From: Marinobacter szutsaonensis | GTDB lineage: Bacteria; Pseudomonadota; Gammaproteobacteria; Pseudomonadales; Oleiphilaceae | Direction of reading: 5' to 3' | Length of the DNA: 64,000 nucleotides | Assembly: GCF_039523335.1 (NCBI RefSeq) | Contig: NZ_BAAAFC010000001.1 | Coordinates: 1,798,001-1,862,000 of the forward strand | Part shown: one piece after another, positions 18,825 to 29,713 of the stretch | Layout of the letters: each line of letters begins with the position of its first letter | How positions within the stretch are numbered: position 1 is the stretch's first letter | Translations under genes and position numbers: made by a program | The notes under the pieces: model-generated | The model's database searches: none | Seen by the model: only the letters and a program-made list of their open reading frames with translations | Told to the model about the DNA's origin: nothing

Positions 18825-19463
18825 ATGAACGATCAATCCGAAGTACGTTCAACTTCCTCCGATTTCGTCAACCTCGACCGCCGAAGTTTTCTGAAAACCG
18901 GACTCGGCGGAGCCATTTTTCTGGGTACCGTCAGTGCCACCGCCGGTCTCAGCGGCTGTAGCTCTACCCCTGCCGGTCGGGTCAGCGCAGTTGGCACCCG
19001 CATGGATGCCAGTTACGAGTTCCGTTTCCTGACTTCCGACGATATCCAGCTGTTCGAGGCCCTGCTCCCGGCGATTATCGGCCCCGGGCTGCCGGAGCAG
19101 CCGCAGGCACGGCGCATGGTGATCGCCGGTACCATCGAGCGGATCGATGCCGGCATCCATAAATTCGGGCCGGCGAACCAGAAGGAACTCCGGCGCCTGT
19201 TCGATCTGCTCAATTTCGGCCTGACCCGCGTCACCATCGCCCGGGTCTGGTCGAGCTGGCCCAAGGTCACTACCGAAGAGGCCGATGCGTTCCTGGAGCG
19301 CTGGCGTACCAGCGGTATCGGCCTGTTCAACAACGGTTATATTGCCCTGACCAAGATCAGCAACGTGGCGTTCTATGGTTACGAGGATTTCTGGCATCTC
19401 TCCGGCTATCCCGGGCCGCCAAAATGGGCGGTGGATGCCTTACCCCAATTCCAGAACGCGTAA
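18825..19463 (+). CDS. Tat-signal protein, probable small subunit partner of the GMC oxidoreductase
   Basis: 212 aa. A twin-arginine signal is clear: DRRSFLKTGLGGA (Arg19-Arg20) followed by a hydrophobic stretch, and LSGC (42-45) could be a lipobox, so export folded and anchoring as a lipoprotein are both possible. The mature part (QLFEALLPAIIGPGLP ... FGYEDFW-like YGYEDFWHLSGYPGPP) resembles the gluconate-2-dehydrogenase subunit-3 type proteins that accompany GMC oxidoreductases. The ATG at 18825 has AGAAAGG upstream; an in-frame open stretch back to 18657 lies inside the hairpin element and is not coding. The GMC gene starts 26 nt downstream, implying one transcript. Confidence 0.75.
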   Translation: MNDQSEVRSTSSDFVNLDRRSFLKTGLGGAIFLGTVSATAGLSGCSSTPAGRVSAVGTRMDASYEFRFLTSDDIQLFEALLPAIIGPGLPEQPQARRMVIAGTIERIDAGIHKFGPANQKELRRLFDLLNFGLTRVTIARVWSSWPKVTTEEADAFLERWRTSGIGLFNNGYIALTKISNVAFYGYEDFWHLSGYPGPPKWAVDALPQFQNA

Positions 19464-19489
19464 TCCCCAGCTGATTGACGGAGCCAACC

Positions 19490-21082
19490 ATGCAGTTAAA
19501 AGATCGAATCGCCCAGGGCCTGGAATCCGGCTGGAAAGTCACCGATGGCGCCACCCTGACCGAAAACCGCGCCCTTGAAGCCGATGTCGTGGTGATCGGC
19601 ACCGGCGCCGGAGGCGGCACCACCGCCGAAATCCTGGCCAAAAGCGGCTTGTCCGTCATTCTGGTGGAAGAAGGCCGGCTGTATTACCAGAAAGACTTCA
19701 AGATGGACGAACTCAGCGCCTACGCCAGCCTGTACCAGGAGGGCATGAGCCGGGTCACCAAGGACGGCGCCATCGCCATTCTCCAGGGCCGCTGCGTTGG
19801 CGGTTCCACCACCGTGAACTGGACCAGCAGCTTCCGCACCCCGGACGCCACCCTGGACTACTGGGCCGACCGGTTCGGCCTCGACGCCCTCGCCCCGGAC
19901 GCCATGGCCCCCTGGTTCGACGGCCGGGAACAGCGCCACAACATGGAATCCTGGGCGGTGAAGCCCAACGTCAACAACGACATCCTGCGCCAGGGCTGCG
20001 ACCAACTCGGTTACAGCTGGCAGGTCATTCCCCGCAACGTCAAAGGCTGCTGGAACCTGGGCTACTGCGGCGTCGGCTGCCCCACCAACGCAAAACAGGG
20101 CGCCCTGCTCACAACCGTCCCGGGGGCACTGGATAACGATGCCCACCTGATCCACGGCCTGCGGGCGGACAAACTGGTGATGAACCAGGACCGCATCGAC
20201 CACCTTCAGGCCAGTGCCATGGCTGCCGACGGTATCACACCCTCCGGCGTCACGGTCACCCTGAAGGCACGACACTTCGTCGCCGCCGCCAGCGCCATCG
20301 GCACCCCCGGCCTGCTGCTGCGCTCCGGTATCCCCGACCCGCACAACCGCATCGGTAAGCGTTCCTTCATCCATCCGGTCAACGCCTGCGTCGCGGAAAT
20401 GCCCGAGAAAGTCGAGCCCTTCTACGGCGCGCCCCAGTCCATCTACTCCGACCACTTCAACTTCAGTGGCGGCGTCGACGGCCCGGTGGGCTACAAACTC
20501 GAAGTGCCCCCTTTGCACCCGGCCATGTCCAGCGGCGTCATCCCCGGCCACGGCGACACCCAGATCAACAACATGGCCCGCCTGCCCTGGATGAACTCCG
20601 TCATCGCCCTGCTCCGGGACGGTTTCCACCCCGCCAGCCCCGGCGGCACCATCGGTCTGCGCGACGACGGCAGCCCGTACCTGGACTACCCGGTCACCGA
20701 CTACCTCTGGGACGGCCTGCGCCGGGCCTTCTACACCATGGCCGAAATCCAGTTCGCCGCCGGCGCCAAACGCGTCCGCCTCATGCACCTGGATTCCGAC
20801 TGGTACAGCACCTGGGCCGACGCCAAAGCCGCCATCGATCAACTCCCCATGGAACTGCACCGGGTCCGCCTGTTCACCGCCCACCAGATGGGCGGCTGCG
20901 GCATGGGCGCCAATCCGGAGGATTCGGTCGTCAACGGCTTCGGGGAACACCACCACGTCAGCAACCTGAGCGTCCATGACGCCTCGATTTTCCCCACCAG
21001 CATCGGGGCGAATCCGCAGCTGTCGGTTTACGCGCTTTCAGCGCGGAACAGCACAAGACTGGCCAATCGACTCAAAGCCTGA
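19490..21082 (+). CDS. GMC family FAD-dependent oxidoreductase (alcohol dehydrogenase type)
   Basis: 530 aa. The FAD dinucleotide-binding motif GTGAGGGTTAE (37-47) with Glu60 at the end of the second strand, the GRCVGGSTTVNW motif, CGVGCPTNAKQ and the C-terminal TAHQMGGCGMG plus SIGANPQLSVYALS are all GMC features; the latter carries the active-site His and Asn. The pattern is closest to long-chain alcohol oxidase/dehydrogenase members. ATG 19490 has GGAG six bases upstream; a TTG five codons earlier is less likely. With the Tat subunit and aldehyde dehydrogenase upstream it suggests sequential oxidation of fatty alcohols. Unlike a typical Tat-exported GMC it has no signal of its own; it might be carried with the Tat partner. 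Confidence 0.85.
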   Translation: MQLKDRIAQGLESGWKVTDGATLTENRALEADVVVIGTGAGGGTTAEILAKSGLSVILVEEGRLYYQKDFKMDELSAYASLYQEGMSRVTKDGAIAILQGRCVGGSTTVNWTSSFRTPDATLDYWADRFGLDALAPDAMAPWFDGREQRHNMESWAVKPNVNNDILRQGCDQLGYSWQVIPRNVKGCWNLGYCGVGCPTNAKQGALLTTVPGALDNDAHLIHGLRADKLVMNQDRIDHLQASAMAADGITPSGVTVTLKARHFVAAASAIGTPGLLLRSGIPDPHNRIGKRSFIHPVNACVAEMPEKVEPFYGAPQSIYSDHFNFSGGVDGPVGYKLEVPPLHPAMSSGVIPGHGDTQINNMARLPWMNSVIALLRDGFHPASPGGTIGLRDDGSPYLDYPVTDYLWDGLRRAFYTMAEIQFAAGAKRVRLMHLDSDWYSTWADAKAAIDQLPMELHRVRLFTAHQMGGCGMGANPEDSVVNGFGEHHHVSNLSVHDASIFPTSIGANPQLSVYALSARNSTRLANRLKA

Positions 21083-21140
21083 TCGAGTCAGCAGGGTCTG
21101 CTTTTCCGGGAAGTCGGGGCGACCTGCAACACTGTTCGTC

Positions 21141-21250
21141 GGGCCGATCGGGAGGGGCTTTCCGGAAATGTGCGGAGCCATGGATGGCGGAGCTCAAGCG
21201 CACATGGATGTGCTCGAAGCGGTTTCCGGAAAGCCCCTCCCGATTGGCCC
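21141..21250 (+). repeat. long-hairpin element (copy C)
   Basis: Arms 21141-21168 and 21223-21250 are complementary at 27 of 28 positions, the exception being a G-T pair. The 52-nt loop (21171-21222) begins with the same 23 bases as copy A and contains a perfect inner stem GCACAT/ATGTGC. It lies between the GMC gene (stop 21082) and coaD (start 21360), downstream of the former. Confidence 0.85.
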
Positions 21251-21326
21251 GGCCCCGAAGTTAATTCCCTGCTCCAAAGCCCCGGAATCCCTCCCCCGGC
21301 AACTACAGAACAACCAGGAATGCTGA

Positions 21327-21836
<510 letters not shown>

Positions 21837-21842
21837 GCCTGA

Positions 21843-22103
<261 letters not shown>

Positions 22104-22122
22104 ATACCGGATTGAGCAACCA

Positions 22123-22160
22123 GATACAGAAAAGCCCCGGATTCCGGGGCTTTCTGTATC
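22123..22160. terminator. bidirectional Rho-independent terminator
   Basis: GATACAGAAAAGCCCCGG and CCGGGGCTTTCTGTATC form a near-perfect 38-base inverted repeat with AAA/TTT tracts on both sides of the GC stem (22134-22150). It separates the ferredoxin from the convergent YdgA-like gene. Confidence 0.9.
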
Positions 22161-22174
22161 CGGGCCTGAATGAA

Positions 22175-23344
22175 TCAGAGCAGGGGCGGCAACGGAATCT
22201 CGATGCCGTTCACCGTCAGCAGCAGATCTTCCATCTGCCCTTTCATCACGAGACGATCTCCTTCCCGGACCAACAACCCCTGCTTGATCAGCGGCGCCAA
22301 CTGCAGCATCACCGCCGGATGCTGCTCGGCCAGCGCCAGGGGCAGGGTCAGATTCAGATCACCGGTCAGTCCCTGCATGACCAGCAGCATTGACGACGCC
22401 TGCTCCGCATCCAGCTCAGGGTGGCGGATTGCCATCTGGCCCTGGATATCACCCTCCGGAGTGGCGACACTGAGCTCCGGAATGGCCATGGAAAAACCCG
22501 CCGCTGCCAGGCGCCGAAACGCCTCATTGATCTGCTGCATGGCCTGCATCTGACCCTCGAACCCGGTATTCTGGCCACCCTCCAGGGTGTTGGCCTGAAG
22601 CTCAGCCATCCCGTTCGCCAACTGGTTCCAGCTGGCGACCTCCAGATTGTCCAGGGCAAAGATCAGCCGGTGCGGTCCATAGGCGCCATCCACGACGTCC
22701 ACCTGACCCAGGTTGACCTCGACCCGGGAATCCAGGCGGGTGTCGTCGTCCCGGGGTTCACTGGCACTGGTGACAATTACGTCCGACAGACTGACCGGCG
22801 AGCCGCCGGCCGGGGAGACTCCCAGGGAATCCAGCCGCAGCTCCCCCCGCCCGGTCCAGACATCGCCACTCAGATGCGCCAGGGACTGGTCCAGCTGCAG
22901 GCCCACAACCCGGACATCCATATCCGGATCGGAGATCGTCAGCTCGGGCATATCCAGCTTCAGCGTCACCTCACCCCAGAGTCGGGTTTCCAGGGTCAAT
23001 GTGGGATCCTCGCCCGGAAACCAGTCAGTCTCCATTGAGGACCAGCCGCCGGCCGGCTCGAACGTCATCAGGCTGCCGGTTATCCCGTGAGTGACGTAGG
23101 CGACGAACTCCAGGGGGCGGTTCTCACCGGCTTCGGGATCCTGCAGCACCAGGGTGCCATGCACTTCGGCGCCCAGGATGCCGCGCTGGTAATCACGGGT
23201 ATCCACCTGCATGAACGGCTGAGTGTCGTTCACTTCGGTGACCGCCTGCTGCCACTGATACTCGGTCAGGTACCCAACCCCCCAGGGCAGGATGCCACCA
23301 CCAGCCAGCAGTACCACACCAGCCACAATCCATGCGCGCTTCAC
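22175..23344 (-). CDS. YdgA/DUF945 family protein
   Basis: 389 aa. One N-terminal hydrophobic segment (about 4-26) anchors a periplasmic beta-rich region. YQWQQAVTEVN, YQRGILGAEVHGTLVL, HGITGSL and the conserved EGGQNTGFEGQMQAM region are typical of DUF945 proteins such as E. coli YdgA. Function of the family is unknown. Minus strand, 16 bases upstream of nothing shared: ppk lies immediately before it (ppk stop 23360, this start 23344), so both probably share the hemB-ppk transcript. Confidence 0.85.
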   Translation of the reverse strand: MKRAWIVAGVVLLAGGGILPWGVGYLTEYQWQQAVTEVNDTQPFMQVDTRDYQRGILGAEVHGTLVLQDPEAGENRPLEFVAYVTHGITGSLMTFEPAGGWSSMETDWFPGEDPTLTLETRLWGEVTLKLDMPELTISDPDMDVRVVGLQLDQSLAHLSGDVWTGRGELRLDSLGVSPAGGSPVSLSDVIVTSASEPRDDDTRLDSRVEVNLGQVDVVDGAYGPHRLIFALDNLEVASWNQLANGMAELQANTLEGGQNTGFEGQMQAMQQINEAFRRLAAAGFSMAIPELSVATPEGDIQGQMAIRHPELDAEQASSMLLVMQGLTGDLNLTLPLALAEQHPAVMLQLAPLIKQGLLVREGDRLVMKGQMEDLLLTVNGIEIPLPPLL

Positions 23345-23359
23345 TGGCGCCTCCGTTTA

Positions 23360-25504
23360 TCAGGTTTTGCCCGTCAGTCGCTCGAGCAGGACCAGCTGGG
23401 ATGCAAAGCGTTCCTCATCCTCGGCCGGCTGATTCTGGATGTAGCTGCCATCCGGCTGCAGCATCCAGGACTGGCAGTTGTCCGCCAGGTAGGTATCGAG
23501 GTCTTCCCGGAGTCGAGCCACCAGTGCCGGATCCTCGATGGGGAAGGCGGTCTCCACCCGGCTGAGCAGGTTACGCTCCATGCCGTCAGCGCTCGTGCAG
23601 TAGACCTCCGGGCGACCGTTGTTGCCAAAATAATACACCCGGGTGTGCTCCAGGAACCGGCCGATGATCGAGCGAACCCGGATGTTGTCGGACAGCCCGG
23701 GAACCTCGGGCCGCAAGCAACAGATACCCCGGATAATCAGGTCGATCTTCACGCCCGCCTGCGAAGCCCGGTACAGTGCCTTGATCAGCTGGATCTCGGT
23801 CAGACCGTTGAACTTGAGGATGATCCGGCCCTTCTCGCCGAAACCCGCTTCCCGGTCGATCAGACTCAACAGCCGACTGTGCAGGGTGAACGGCGAATGG
23901 AACAGCTTCTTGATCTTCAGGGCCTTGCCCATGCCGGTGAGCTGCTGGAACAGCTTGTTGACGTCATCACCGATCGACTCGTCACAGGTCAGGAAGCTGT
24001 AGTCAGTGTACAACCGGGCATTGGCGGCGTGGTAGTTGCCGGTGCCCAGATGCACGTAACGACGCAGGCGCCCCTCTTCCCGGCGCACGATCAAAATCAT
24101 CTTGGCGTGGGTCTTGTAGCCCACCACGCCGTACACCACGATCACCCCCGCCTCCTGCAACCGACTGGCCAGCTCCAGGTTCTCGGCCTCACTGAACCGC
24201 GCCCGCAATTCAATGACGGCGGTGACCTCCTTGCCACGGCGGGCGGCATCCGCCAGGGCCTCGACGATCTCGGAATCGGCGCCAGTGCGGTACAGGGTCT
24301 GGCGGATGGCCAGCACCTGGGGGTCCTTGGCGGCCTGGCGCAGCAGGTCTACCACCGGGCTGAAGTTCTGGTAAGGATGCAGCAGCAGGATCGGACGCTT
24401 GCGGATGGCGTCGAACATCGACTCCTTGCTGCGGATCTGCCGGGGAATGGAGGGCGAGAACCCGGAATAGGTGAGATCCGGTCGGTCCACCAGGCCGCCC
24501 ACCGCCATCAGCCGGGTCAGGTTCACCGGTCCATGCACCTGGTACAGATCCCGCTCGGTCAGGCCGAATTCGGTCAGCAGGAACTGCACCAGCTCCTGCG
24601 GGCAGTTGTCGGCCACCTCCAGCCGCACGCCATCACCGAAACGACGGCTGAGCAGCTCACCGCGCAGGGCCGAGGCCAAGTCCTCCAGATCGTCTTCCAG
24701 CTCGAGGTCGGCGTTACGGGTCAGGCGGAACTGGTAGCATCCCTTCACTTCCATGCCGGGGAACAGTTCGTCGGCATGGGCGTGGATCATCGACGACAGG
24801 AACACCAGGTTGTCACCGCCATTGCAGACCTCGTCCGGCAGGCGCACCAGGCGTGGCAGGGACCGCGGTGCCGGCACGATCGCCATGCCGGTCTCCCGGC
24901 CGAAGGCGTCCTTGCCGTCGAGTTCAACAATGAAGTTCAGGCTCTTGTTGACCAGGCGCGGGAACGGATGCGACGGATCCAGCCCGATGGGACTGACCAC
25001 GGGCAGGATCTCTTCCTCGAAGTAGTTGCGCACCCATTCGGCCTGTTCCGGTGTCCATTCCCGACGGCGGACAAAATGGATGTTCTCCTGCTCCATTTCC
25101 GGAATCAGAACATTGTTGAGGATGTCATACTGCTCATGGATGTATTCGTGGGCGACCCGGCTGATCTCGCTGAGGGCCTGCTCCGGCATCATCCCGTCAG
25201 CACCGATGGTTTCCCGGCCGTACTTCATCTGCTGGCGCAGACCGGCAACCCGGATCTCGAAGAACTCGTCCATGTTGCTGCTGAAAATACAGCAGAAGAT
25301 CAGGCGGTTGATCAACGGATGGGTGGTGTCCAGGGCCTGCTTCAGCACCCGGTAATTGAACTGCAGCAGACTCAGTTCCCGGTTGAAGTAGTTCTCGCTG
25401 GCATCCAGGTTGATCTCTTCACCGGTGGGCGGGACTTCCACCGGTGCCGGAATACTCTGGTCACCATCCACCACCGCCTGTGTTTTCGCTGTTTCAGTTG
25501 TCAT
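23360..25504 (-). CDS. ppk: polyphosphate kinase 1
   Basis: 714 aa, the usual PPK1 length. The N domain starts YFNRELSLLQFNYRVL. NMDEFFEIRVAGL, LLHPYQNFSPVVDLLRQAA and YKTHAKMILIVRREEG (catalytic His of the PLD-like fold) identify the kinase, and ELRARFSEAENL and TGNYHAANARLYTDYSF complete it. It reversibly polymerises the gamma phosphate of ATP into polyphosphate. It follows hemB by 54 bases. Together with pit (32641) and phoBR (43345) it adds to the phosphate-handling content; I see no Pho box before it. Confidence 0.97.
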   Translation of the reverse strand: MTTETAKTQAVVDGDQSIPAPVEVPPTGEEINLDASENYFNRELSLLQFNYRVLKQALDTTHPLINRLIFCCIFSSNMDEFFEIRVAGLRQQMKYGRETIGADGMMPEQALSEISRVAHEYIHEQYDILNNVLIPEMEQENIHFVRRREWTPEQAEWVRNYFEEEILPVVSPIGLDPSHPFPRLVNKSLNFIVELDGKDAFGRETGMAIVPAPRSLPRLVRLPDEVCNGGDNLVFLSSMIHAHADELFPGMEVKGCYQFRLTRNADLELEDDLEDLASALRGELLSRRFGDGVRLEVADNCPQELVQFLLTEFGLTERDLYQVHGPVNLTRLMAVGGLVDRPDLTYSGFSPSIPRQIRSKESMFDAIRKRPILLLHPYQNFSPVVDLLRQAAKDPQVLAIRQTLYRTGADSEIVEALADAARRGKEVTAVIELRARFSEAENLELASRLQEAGVIVVYGVVGYKTHAKMILIVRREEGRLRRYVHLGTGNYHAANARLYTDYSFLTCDESIGDDVNKLFQQLTGMGKALKIKKLFHSPFTLHSRLLSLIDREAGFGEKGRIILKFNGLTEIQLIKALYRASQAGVKIDLIIRGICCLRPEVPGLSDNIRVRSIIGRFLEHTRVYYFGNNGRPEVYCTSADGMERNLLSRVETAFPIEDPALVARLREDLDTYLADNCQSWMLQPDGSYIQNQPAEDEERFASQLVLLERLTGKT

Positions 25505-25558
25505 CGTTCCTCGATTCCGCGCTTGCGCCCCGATCAGCCGGGGCTGCGTTCCAGTGTG

Positions 25559-26767
<1,209 letters not shown>

Positions 26768-26823
26768 TCAACCAGCTGCTATTATCAGCAGCAAAATATC
26801 GGGGAACGGCCGATCACGGGACA

Positions 26824-26846
26824 AGGGGCGGAGCTGCTCCGCCCCT
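26824..26846. terminator. hairpin downstream of the SutA-like gene
   Basis: AGGGGCGGAGC (26824-26834) and GCTCCGCCCCT (26836-26846) are perfect complements with a one-base centre. There is no clear U-tract, so it may be a weak terminator or 3' stabilising stem for the gene ending at 26855. Confidence 0.55.
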
Positions 26847-26854
26847 GGCCGAAA

Positions 26855-27076
26855 TCAGAGGGAACGATTGTTGAATCCCACTTCCACCTTGCGAGGCGAG
26901 TCGGAACGGAAGGCGGTATCCACTTGCTGGATTTGGCCGCCCTGCTGCAAGAAGGCTGCAATATCAGCCTCCAGCTGCGCACGTACCCGGGCCCGACCAG
27001 CGACGGAATGCGTGTCGTCGCTGTCGCTGCTCCAGTTTCCTGACTGCTCCAGGTTGCTTTCGTCGAATTCACTCAT
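26855..27076 (-). CDS. small protein resembling SutA (RNA polymerase-binding regulator)
   Basis: 73 aa. The first 25 residues are acidic and Ser/Asn-rich (likely disordered). The remainder, RARVRAQLEADIAAFLQQGG followed by IQQVD, a Pro/Arg/Lys patch and a final NNRSL, resembles the C-terminal half of Pseudomonas SutA (a helix ending FLxxGGxIxxV, then a DPPxKP and YGxRPI tail). SutA binds RNA polymerase and alters transcription in slow growth. This copy has a shorter acidic tail. It is divergent from tetR at 27353. The assignment rests on remembered sequence and is tentative; otherwise it is a hypothetical protein. Confidence 0.5.
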   Translation of the reverse strand: MSEFDESNLEQSGNWSSDSDDTHSVAGRARVRAQLEADIAAFLQQGGQIQQVDTAFRSDSPRKVEVGFNNRSL

Positions 27077-27306
27077 GGTCTTCTCTCCATCAACGAAAAC
27101 AGATCCGAAAGTGATGTCCGACCCCGGCGGGCGAACACACTCTGTTTCGACGAAAATACCGCCTGCGGCCTCGTCTTGGCGTCTTTATAATCTCGTTTTG
27201 TTTACCGCGCTATTTCCTGGCAACGTCTTTTTTGTAATTTTTTGTAACTGGAAATAAGCCCATGATTTTACATGGCAAAATAACAGGGGACGCGCACCCT
27301 GATTCG

Positions 27307-27333
27307 TTGACACAAGAAATGAATAATGATTCA
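27307..27333 (+). promoter_or_regulatory. promoter with candidate operator of tetR-acyl-CoA dehydrogenase
   Basis: A perfect -35 TTGACA (27307-27312) is followed in the spacer by the inverted repeat TGAAT-AATG-ATTCA (27320-27333), with a weak -10 (TTCACT, 27330-27335) 17 bases away. The arrangement is that of an autoregulated TetR gene; the start codon is at 27353. Confidence 0.5.
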
Positions 27334-27352
27334 CTGCTTATAAGGAGCCGGC

Positions 27353-27982
27353 ATGGCCTATCGCGAAACGGAGAAAATGCGCCAGCGCAAGGCGCAGGCA
27401 CGCCAACGCATCATCGACTGCACCTATGAATGCGTCGCCAACGGAGGGTTCCGCAGTGCCCGTATCACCCGCATTGCGGGCCTGGCCGGCGTTGCTACGG
27501 GAACTATTTACCGGCATTTCGAATCCAGAGAGGACCTGTTTGCGGAAATCTTCCGGACCGCCACCCAGCGTGAAGTGGATAAGGTCGCGGAAGCCCTGAA
27601 TACCAACGGGGATGCCGCCATCAGGCTCGAGGCCGCGCTCCGCCAGTTCGCGGAACGGGCCATGCGCGGGCCGATGATGGCCTGGGCACTGATTGCCGAG
27701 CCGGTGGACCCGAAACTGGAAGAAGAACGGCTGGTCTATCGCAGGGCCTACGCCGAACTGTTTGAAAAGGCGATCCGGGATGGCATCGAGGAAGGCTGCA
27801 TTCCGGATCAGGACGCCCGCCAGAGCAGTACCTGCCTGGTCGGCGCCATTGCTGAAAGCCTGGTGGGCCCGCTGTCACCGACGCTGGCCGGCCAGATAAC
27901 CATTGCCGATATCGACAAAAACAAACTGGTCGACTCCATCATTCGTTTTTGCATGCAGGGGTTGACCGGCACCAGGAGATAG
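27353..27982 (+). CDS. TetR family transcriptional regulator
   Basis: 209 aa. The N-terminal domain, RIIDCTYECVANGGFRSARI then IAGLAGVATGTIYRHFESRE (about 40-59), is a clear TetR helix-turn-helix. The C-terminal domain has the WALIAEPVDPKLEEERLVYR pattern of regulators near acyl-CoA dehydrogenase genes. GGAG precedes ATG 27353. The gene ends 2 bases before the ATG of the AidB-type dehydrogenase, so the two form an operon and the regulator probably senses a related acyl-CoA or its precursor (inference). Confidence 0.9.
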   Translation: MAYRETEKMRQRKAQARQRIIDCTYECVANGGFRSARITRIAGLAGVATGTIYRHFESREDLFAEIFRTATQREVDKVAEALNTNGDAAIRLEAALRQFAERAMRGPMMAWALIAEPVDPKLEEERLVYRRAYAELFEKAIRDGIEEGCIPDQDARQSSTCLVGAIAESLVGPLSPTLAGQITIADIDKNKLVDSIIRFCMQGLTGTRR

Positions 27983-27984
27983 CC

Positions 27985-29685
27985 ATGACCGCCCGTCAGC
28001 CCAAGGCCGAAGCAAGCGCACCCTTCACCGGGGACCGCTACCTTGCGGTGACCCATGAAGTCACCAACCAGCCGCCGGCACTGGAGAACTACAACCTGTT
28101 CGACGACGACCAGGCCCTCCGGGAGGCCGCGGAACGGGAAGGCGCCAGCCACGCCGTGGAGACCCTGCGCGCCTTTGGCGTTCTGGCGGGCAAGGCTGCC
28201 ACCATCGATCTCGGTTTTCGAGCCAACACCAACAAACCGGTGTTCAATACCCACGACCGGTTCGGCCATCGCATCGACGAAGTGGACTTCCACCCGTCCT
28301 ACCACGAACTGATGCGCATCGCCCTGGAAAACGGCCTGCACAGCAGTCCCTGGACCACCCCCGGCACCGGTGCCCATGTCACCCGTGCCGCACGGTATTA
28401 CATGCACTCCCAGGTCGAGGCGGCCCACTGCTGCCCGGTCACCATGACCTTTGCGGCCATCCCCTCGATCCGCAAACAACCGGAACTGGCCCGGGAATGG
28501 GAACAGAAGATCCTGGCCAACAGCTACGATCCCCGCAACGTGCCACACACCGAAAAGAGTTCCGTCACCATCGGCATGGCCATGACCGAGAAACAGGGCG
28601 GCAGCGATGTCCGCGCCAACAGCACCCTTGCCTACCCGATCGGCACCGAAGGCCCAGGCCAGGCCTACGAACTGGTAGGCCACAAGTGGTTCGTCTCAGC
28701 CCCCATGTGCGACGCCTTCCTGGTCCTGGCCCAGGCACCGGGCGGATTATCCTGTTTCCTGATGCCCCGCTGGCGCCCGGACGGTACCAAGAACCCCTGG
28801 CAGGTCCAGCGGCTGAAGAACAAGATGGGCAACATCGCCAACGCCTCCAGTGAAGCGGAACTGCGGGGCGCCCTGGCCTGGATGGTCGGCGAGGAAGGCC
28901 GAGGCGTGCCCACCATCATCGAAATGGTCGCCATGACCCGCTTCGACTGCATGATCGGCAGCTCCGCCGGCATGCGCCAGGCCGTGGCCCAGGCCACCCA
29001 CCACTGCCGCCACCGCAGCGCCTTCGGCAACCGCCTGATCGACCAGCCCCTAATGCAGAACGTGCTGGCCGACCTCGCCCTGGAAAGCGAAGCGGCGTTG
29101 GCCTACACCATGCGCATCGCCCGCGCCCTGGACAACCAGGACCAGGAACACGAACGCCTGCTGGCCCGCCTGGCCACCCCGGTCGGCAAATACTGGATCT
29201 GCAAGCGCACCCCGAACCATGCCTACGAGGCCATGGAATGCATCGGCGGCAGCGGCGTGATGGAAGACTGCATCATGCCCCGCCTGTTCCGGGAATCCCC
29301 GGTCAACGCCATCTGGGAAGGCAGCGGCAACGTCCAGTGTCTGGACACCCTCCGGGCCATGCAGAAAGAACCCAACACCCTCGACGCCTTCTTCCGCGAG
29401 GCCGCCGAGGCCAAAGGATCCGACGCCCGCTTCGACCGCTTCCTGGCGCAGCTGCAGAACGACTTTGCCGACATCAGCGATTTCCAGTACCGCGCCCGCA
29501 ACCTGGTGGATCGCATGGCTCTGGCCCTGCAAGCCTCACTGCTGATCCGTAACGCTCCCAGCGCCGTTGCTGACGCCTTCTGCGCGTCCCGGCTGGAAAG
29601 CAACGGCGGCATGAACTACGGCAACCTGCCCTCGGGCACCGACGCGGCGGCCATTATCAAACGGGCAACGCCTGTAGTAGGCTAA
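27985..29685 (+). CDS. AidB-type acyl-CoA dehydrogenase
   Basis: 566 aa, longer than ordinary acyl-CoA dehydrogenases (about 380) and equal to AidB-class proteins. Matching features: ATHEVTNQPPALENYNLFDD start, DRFGHRIDEVDFHPSYHELM, VEAAHCCPVTMTFA, GMAMTEKQGGSDVRANST (flavin loop), VGHKWFVSAPMCDA, GGLSCFLMPR, TRFDCMIGSSAGMRQA and AMECIGGSGVMEDC, IWEGSGN. AidB in E. coli is induced by alkylation through Ada; here control by the adjacent TetR is suggested instead. The start ATG 27985 has AGGAG upstream. Substrate is unknown; it may oxidise a branched or unusual acyl-CoA or protect DNA. Confidence 0.9.
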   Translation: MTARQPKAEASAPFTGDRYLAVTHEVTNQPPALENYNLFDDDQALREAAEREGASHAVETLRAFGVLAGKAATIDLGFRANTNKPVFNTHDRFGHRIDEVDFHPSYHELMRIALENGLHSSPWTTPGTGAHVTRAARYYMHSQVEAAHCCPVTMTFAAIPSIRKQPELAREWEQKILANSYDPRNVPHTEKSSVTIGMAMTEKQGGSDVRANSTLAYPIGTEGPGQAYELVGHKWFVSAPMCDAFLVLAQAPGGLSCFLMPRWRPDGTKNPWQVQRLKNKMGNIANASSEAELRGALAWMVGEEGRGVPTIIEMVAMTRFDCMIGSSAGMRQAVAQATHHCRHRSAFGNRLIDQPLMQNVLADLALESEAALAYTMRIARALDNQDQEHERLLARLATPVGKYWICKRTPNHAYEAMECIGGSGVMEDCIMPRLFRESPVNAIWEGSGNVQCLDTLRAMQKEPNTLDAFFREAAEAKGSDARFDRFLAQLQNDFADISDFQYRARNLVDRMALALQASLLIRNAPSAVADAFCASRLESNGGMNYGNLPSGTDAAAIIKRATPVVG

Positions 29686-29713
29686 GGCCAACAGAATCCA
29701 ATCGAGAGATCCG

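Noticed and set aside
19496..20977. 493-codon minus-strand frame
   Set aside because: Antisense shadow of the GMC gene.
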